Positions 5,495 through 6,675 of a stretch of DNA of 6,675 nt are shown here, piece by piece (position 1 is the first letter of the stretch; every line of letters begins with the position of its first letter). The notes beneath the pieces are model-generated. The model was not told where the DNA came from and searched no databases. It saw only the letters and a program-made list of their open reading frames with translations. A program made the translations under genes and the position numbers. Source of the stretch: an uncultured Anaerosolibacter sp. (lineage in GTDB: Bacteria > Bacillota_A > Clostridia > Peptostreptococcales > Thermotaleaceae); contig CALECF010000177.1 in the NCBI GenBank assembly GCA_937948705.1, positions 1 to 6,675 of the forward strand. The letters are read 5' to 3'.

Positions 5495-5633
5495 CTTGTA
5501 TATCATCTAAATTCCTATTCGATCCTCTCATGACTTCAAACCGCCCTTGTCATATTTATACTAAAAAAGGCATCTATTGCGTTAGACGGAAATCTTTTTG
5601 CCGCGAAACTGGTTTGCAAATAAGTAAAAGAGG
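5495..5633. other. Unassigned sequence upstream of the exosporium-type gene
   Basis: About 140 bases of noncoding DNA between the hairpin and the promoter. It contains GGCA...TGCC (5569-5602) and AAAC-TG-GTTT (5606-5615) inverted elements that could fold, but no conserved riboswitch core that I can recognise. Open frames crossing it on both strands lack ribosome binding sites and resemble no protein family I know. Confidence 0.4.
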
Positions 5634-5663
5634 AACCTGCCTCCCTGACCCATGCATACAATA
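5634..5663 (+). promoter_or_regulatory. Sigma-K-like (mother-cell sporulation) promoter
   Basis: AACC (5634-5637) and CATACAATA (5655-5663) are separated by exactly 17 bases. The sigma-K consensus in Bacillus subtilis is (A/C)AC(A/C), 16-17 bases, CATAnnnTA; both elements match fully. The -10 also fits the sigma-E form CATACAnT, but no sigma-E-like -35 is present. It lies 56 bases before the start codon of a collagen-like spore-surface protein, the kind of gene expressed late in the mother cell. The consensus comes from a related group of organisms, so use here is inferred. Confidence 0.65.
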
Positions 5664-5701
5664 ATATTAGATAGTATTGTCCAATATTATCTAATATTAT
5701 T
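5660..5701 (+). promoter_or_regulatory. 20-bp near-perfect hairpin in the leader of the exosporium-type gene
   Basis: Left arm 5660-5679 and right arm 5682-5701 pair over 20 bases with one G-U pair and only TC between them. The outer 14 pairs (AATAATATTAGATA with TATCTAATATTATT) are perfect. It overlaps the end of the -10 element and ends one base before GAAAGGAG. If transcription begins around 5669, only the inner part of the stem would form at the mRNA 5' end, where it could stabilise the message. As DNA it could be an operator. No T tract is placed for termination. Confidence 0.7.
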
Positions 5702-5703
5702 GA

Positions 5704-6594
<891 letters not shown>

Positions 6595-6608
6595 AGAGAA
6601 ATATAATG

Positions 6609-6674
6609 ATAAGGGATGAGGCAACAGGTTGAAACCACTGAAGAATATATGATAAATAATAAAATATCCCTTAT
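6609..6674 (+). terminator. Possible terminator or inverted repeat at the window edge
   Basis: ATAAGGGAT (6609-6617) and ATCCCTTAT (6666-6674) are perfect nine-base complements separated by 48 bases, and the second copy starts 71 bases past the stop codon of the collagen-like gene. The long loop is unusual for an intrinsic terminator. The right arm ends at the window border, so a following T tract cannot be judged. Confidence 0.3.
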
Positions 6675-6675
6675 T

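Noticed and set aside
5560..5660. Possible cyclic di-GMP riboswitch on either strand
   Set aside because: GCAAACC on the minus strand recalls class I, but the GAAA tetraloop, the GACGCAAAGC segment and the closing stem are not present in the right order, and the segment precedes the promoter.

Overview
The window looks like chromosomal DNA of a low-GC, spore-forming Firmicute, probably one of the Clostridia. The support is AT-rich DNA, strong AGGAGG-type ribosome binding sites, a BclA-like collagen exosporium protein behind a sporulation-type promoter, and a membrane-anchored polysaccharide deacetylase of the kind common in spore formers. No genus can be fixed from sequence reading alone.

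Layout, left to right. (1) 1-1132, plus strand: the last 35 codons of a probable Gfo/Idh/MocA oxidoreductase, then a sugar phosphate isomerase/epimerase-type TIM barrel gene, closed by a clear intrinsic terminator. This is the end of a sugar or polyol operon. (2) 1221-1864, minus strand: a decayed locus. The DNA-binding half of a TetR-family regulator, with no usable start codon and a one-base shift in an A7 run, runs into the C-terminal half of a TM1586-type nitroreductase. The rest of both genes is missing. (3) 2013-2726, minus strand: a NodB-type polysaccharide deacetylase with one N-terminal membrane anchor and an altered first catalytic motif. (4) 2727-3078: a gene-poor spacer holding a perfect ribosome binding site in front of a 12-codon stub. 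(5) 3079-3870, minus strand: a ParA/Soj-type ATPase with no ParB next to it. (6) 4095-4679, plus strand: a pentapeptide-repeat protein with a TTG start, diverging from the ParA gene. (7) 4806-5453, plus strand: a cytoplasmic papain/C39-like cysteine peptidase-fold protein, followed by a strong hairpin. (8) 5634-6594, plus strand: a sigma-K-like promoter, a 20-bp hairpin in the leader, and a BclA-like protein. That protein has an unusual Cys-rich tetrapeptide-repeat head, a 28-triplet collagen-like stalk and a C-terminal BclA-type domain.

Apart from the first two genes and the decayed regulator/nitroreductase pair, the genes appear to be single transcription units rather than one system. The best candidate for something undescribed is the last gene. 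Its Cys-Pro head could form a disulfide-linked anchor in the spore surface, and a promoter and palindromic leader suited to late mother-cell expression sit in front of it. The C39-like protein immediately upstream is in the same orientation, but a strong hairpin separates the two, so a functional link is only a possibility.
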